Shown: piece after piece, positions 63,843 through 64,000 of the stretch | How the letters are laid out: each line of letters begins with the position of its first letter | How positions within the stretch are numbered: position 1 is the first letter of the stretch | From: Afifella aestuarii | GTDB taxonomy: Bacteria; Pseudomonadota; Alphaproteobacteria; Rhizobiales; Afifellaceae | NCBI RefSeq assembly: GCF_004023665.1 | Contig: NZ_SAUF01000001.1 | Coordinates: forward strand, 854,501-918,500 | DNA length: 64,000 nt | Reading direction: 5' to 3' | Position numbers and translations under genes: made by a program | Notes under the pieces: model-generated | The model's input: the letters and a program-made list of their open reading frames with translations, nothing else | The model's database searches: none | Told to the model about the DNA's origin: nothing

Positions 63843-64000
63843 ATGGAGTGGCTGACAGAGCACAAACTGCCGATCGGCGCATTGGCGCGCGACGGCGTCG
63901 ACTGGCTGACAGCCAACGCCTCCGGCTTCTTCGATAGCATCTCCTTTGCCCTCAGCTATGTGATCGACGCGATCCTGTTTCTCCTGCAAAAGCCACCGGC
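63843..64000 (+). CDS. ProW-like glycine betaine/choline ABC permease, N-terminal part
   Basis: The first 52 residues only; the gene runs off the right edge. MEWLTEHKLPIGALARDGVDW followed by a helical stretch (DSISFALSYVIDAILFLLQ) matches the N-terminus of ProW/ChoW permeases. It likely imports an osmoprotectant. The start ATG follows GGGGAACGAAGAGC. Confidence 0.75.
   Translation, partial: MEWLTEHKLPIGALARDGVDWLTANASGFFDSISFALSYVIDAILFLLQKPP

Overview
The window is a GC-rich stretch of an alphaproteobacterial chromosome, most likely order Hyphomicrobiales. The main reasons are the rpmE - rcdA (DUF1465) - DUF1192 - quinone oxidoreductase - trcR (DUF1013) neighbourhood, the ruvC/A/B - ybgC - tolQRAB - pal - cpoB - tilS - ftsH - glmM order, a 6S-like RNA directly upstream of the 5-formyltetrahydrofolate cyclo-ligase gene, and a biliverdin bacteriophytochrome with an HWE-type kinase. 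I cannot name genus or species from the sequence. No insertion sequence, prophage, CRISPR array or rRNA operon was seen. There is one tRNA, Leu with anticodon CAA.

Layout. 0-1.4 kb: end of an Efe iron-uptake operon (efeB tail, efeM/efeO-like). 1.5-7.0 kb: an ABC exporter, ribosomal protein L31, and a cell-cycle block (RcdA, DUF1192, TrcR) around a quinone oxidoreductase. 7.1-9.3 kb: TauE/SafE permease, YebC, YjhX-family protein. 9.3-16.8 kb: a signalling island with a CHASE3 kinase, a CheY-like regulator, a receiver-kinase hybrid, a Crp/Fnr regulator, then overlapping heme oxygenase and bacteriophytochrome genes. 16.8-31.2 kb: mostly metabolic and housekeeping genes (GNAT, FMN reductase, aldo/keto reductase, two transglutaminases, GFA protein, metallophosphoesterase, 5-FCL with 6S RNA, Usp, PrpE, MATE, GH15, two SDRs).

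31.2-49.9 kb is a dense forward-strand core block: ruvC, an intercalated vapBC-type toxin-antitoxin pair, ruvA, ruvB, ybgC, tolQRAB, a methyltransferase, pal, cpoB, tilS, ftsH, glmM, ispG, a deaminase, a lytic transglycosylase and a DNA glycosylase. 49.9-52.8 kb holds an esterase, an HNH protein, dsbB, a DedA protein and tRNA-Leu. 54.4-57.0 kb is a metNIQ methionine importer.

52.9-63.5 kb contains nitric-oxide respiration genes: a Crp/Fnr regulator, a DUF1858-DUF6522 pair, norEF divergent from norCBQD, and a pseudoazurin. Three 14-bp TTG-N8-CAA dyads lie in front of the DUF1858 pair, norC and the pseudoazurin gene, which suggests one regulon under an NnrR/Dnr-like factor, possibly the Crp/Fnr protein encoded here. 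No nitrite reductase is in the window. The window closes inside a ProW-like glycine betaine/choline ABC permease.

The least ordinary items are the toxin-antitoxin pair locked into the ruv operon by ATGA overlaps, the putative NO regulon with its small cysteine protein, and the light-sensing/two-component island.
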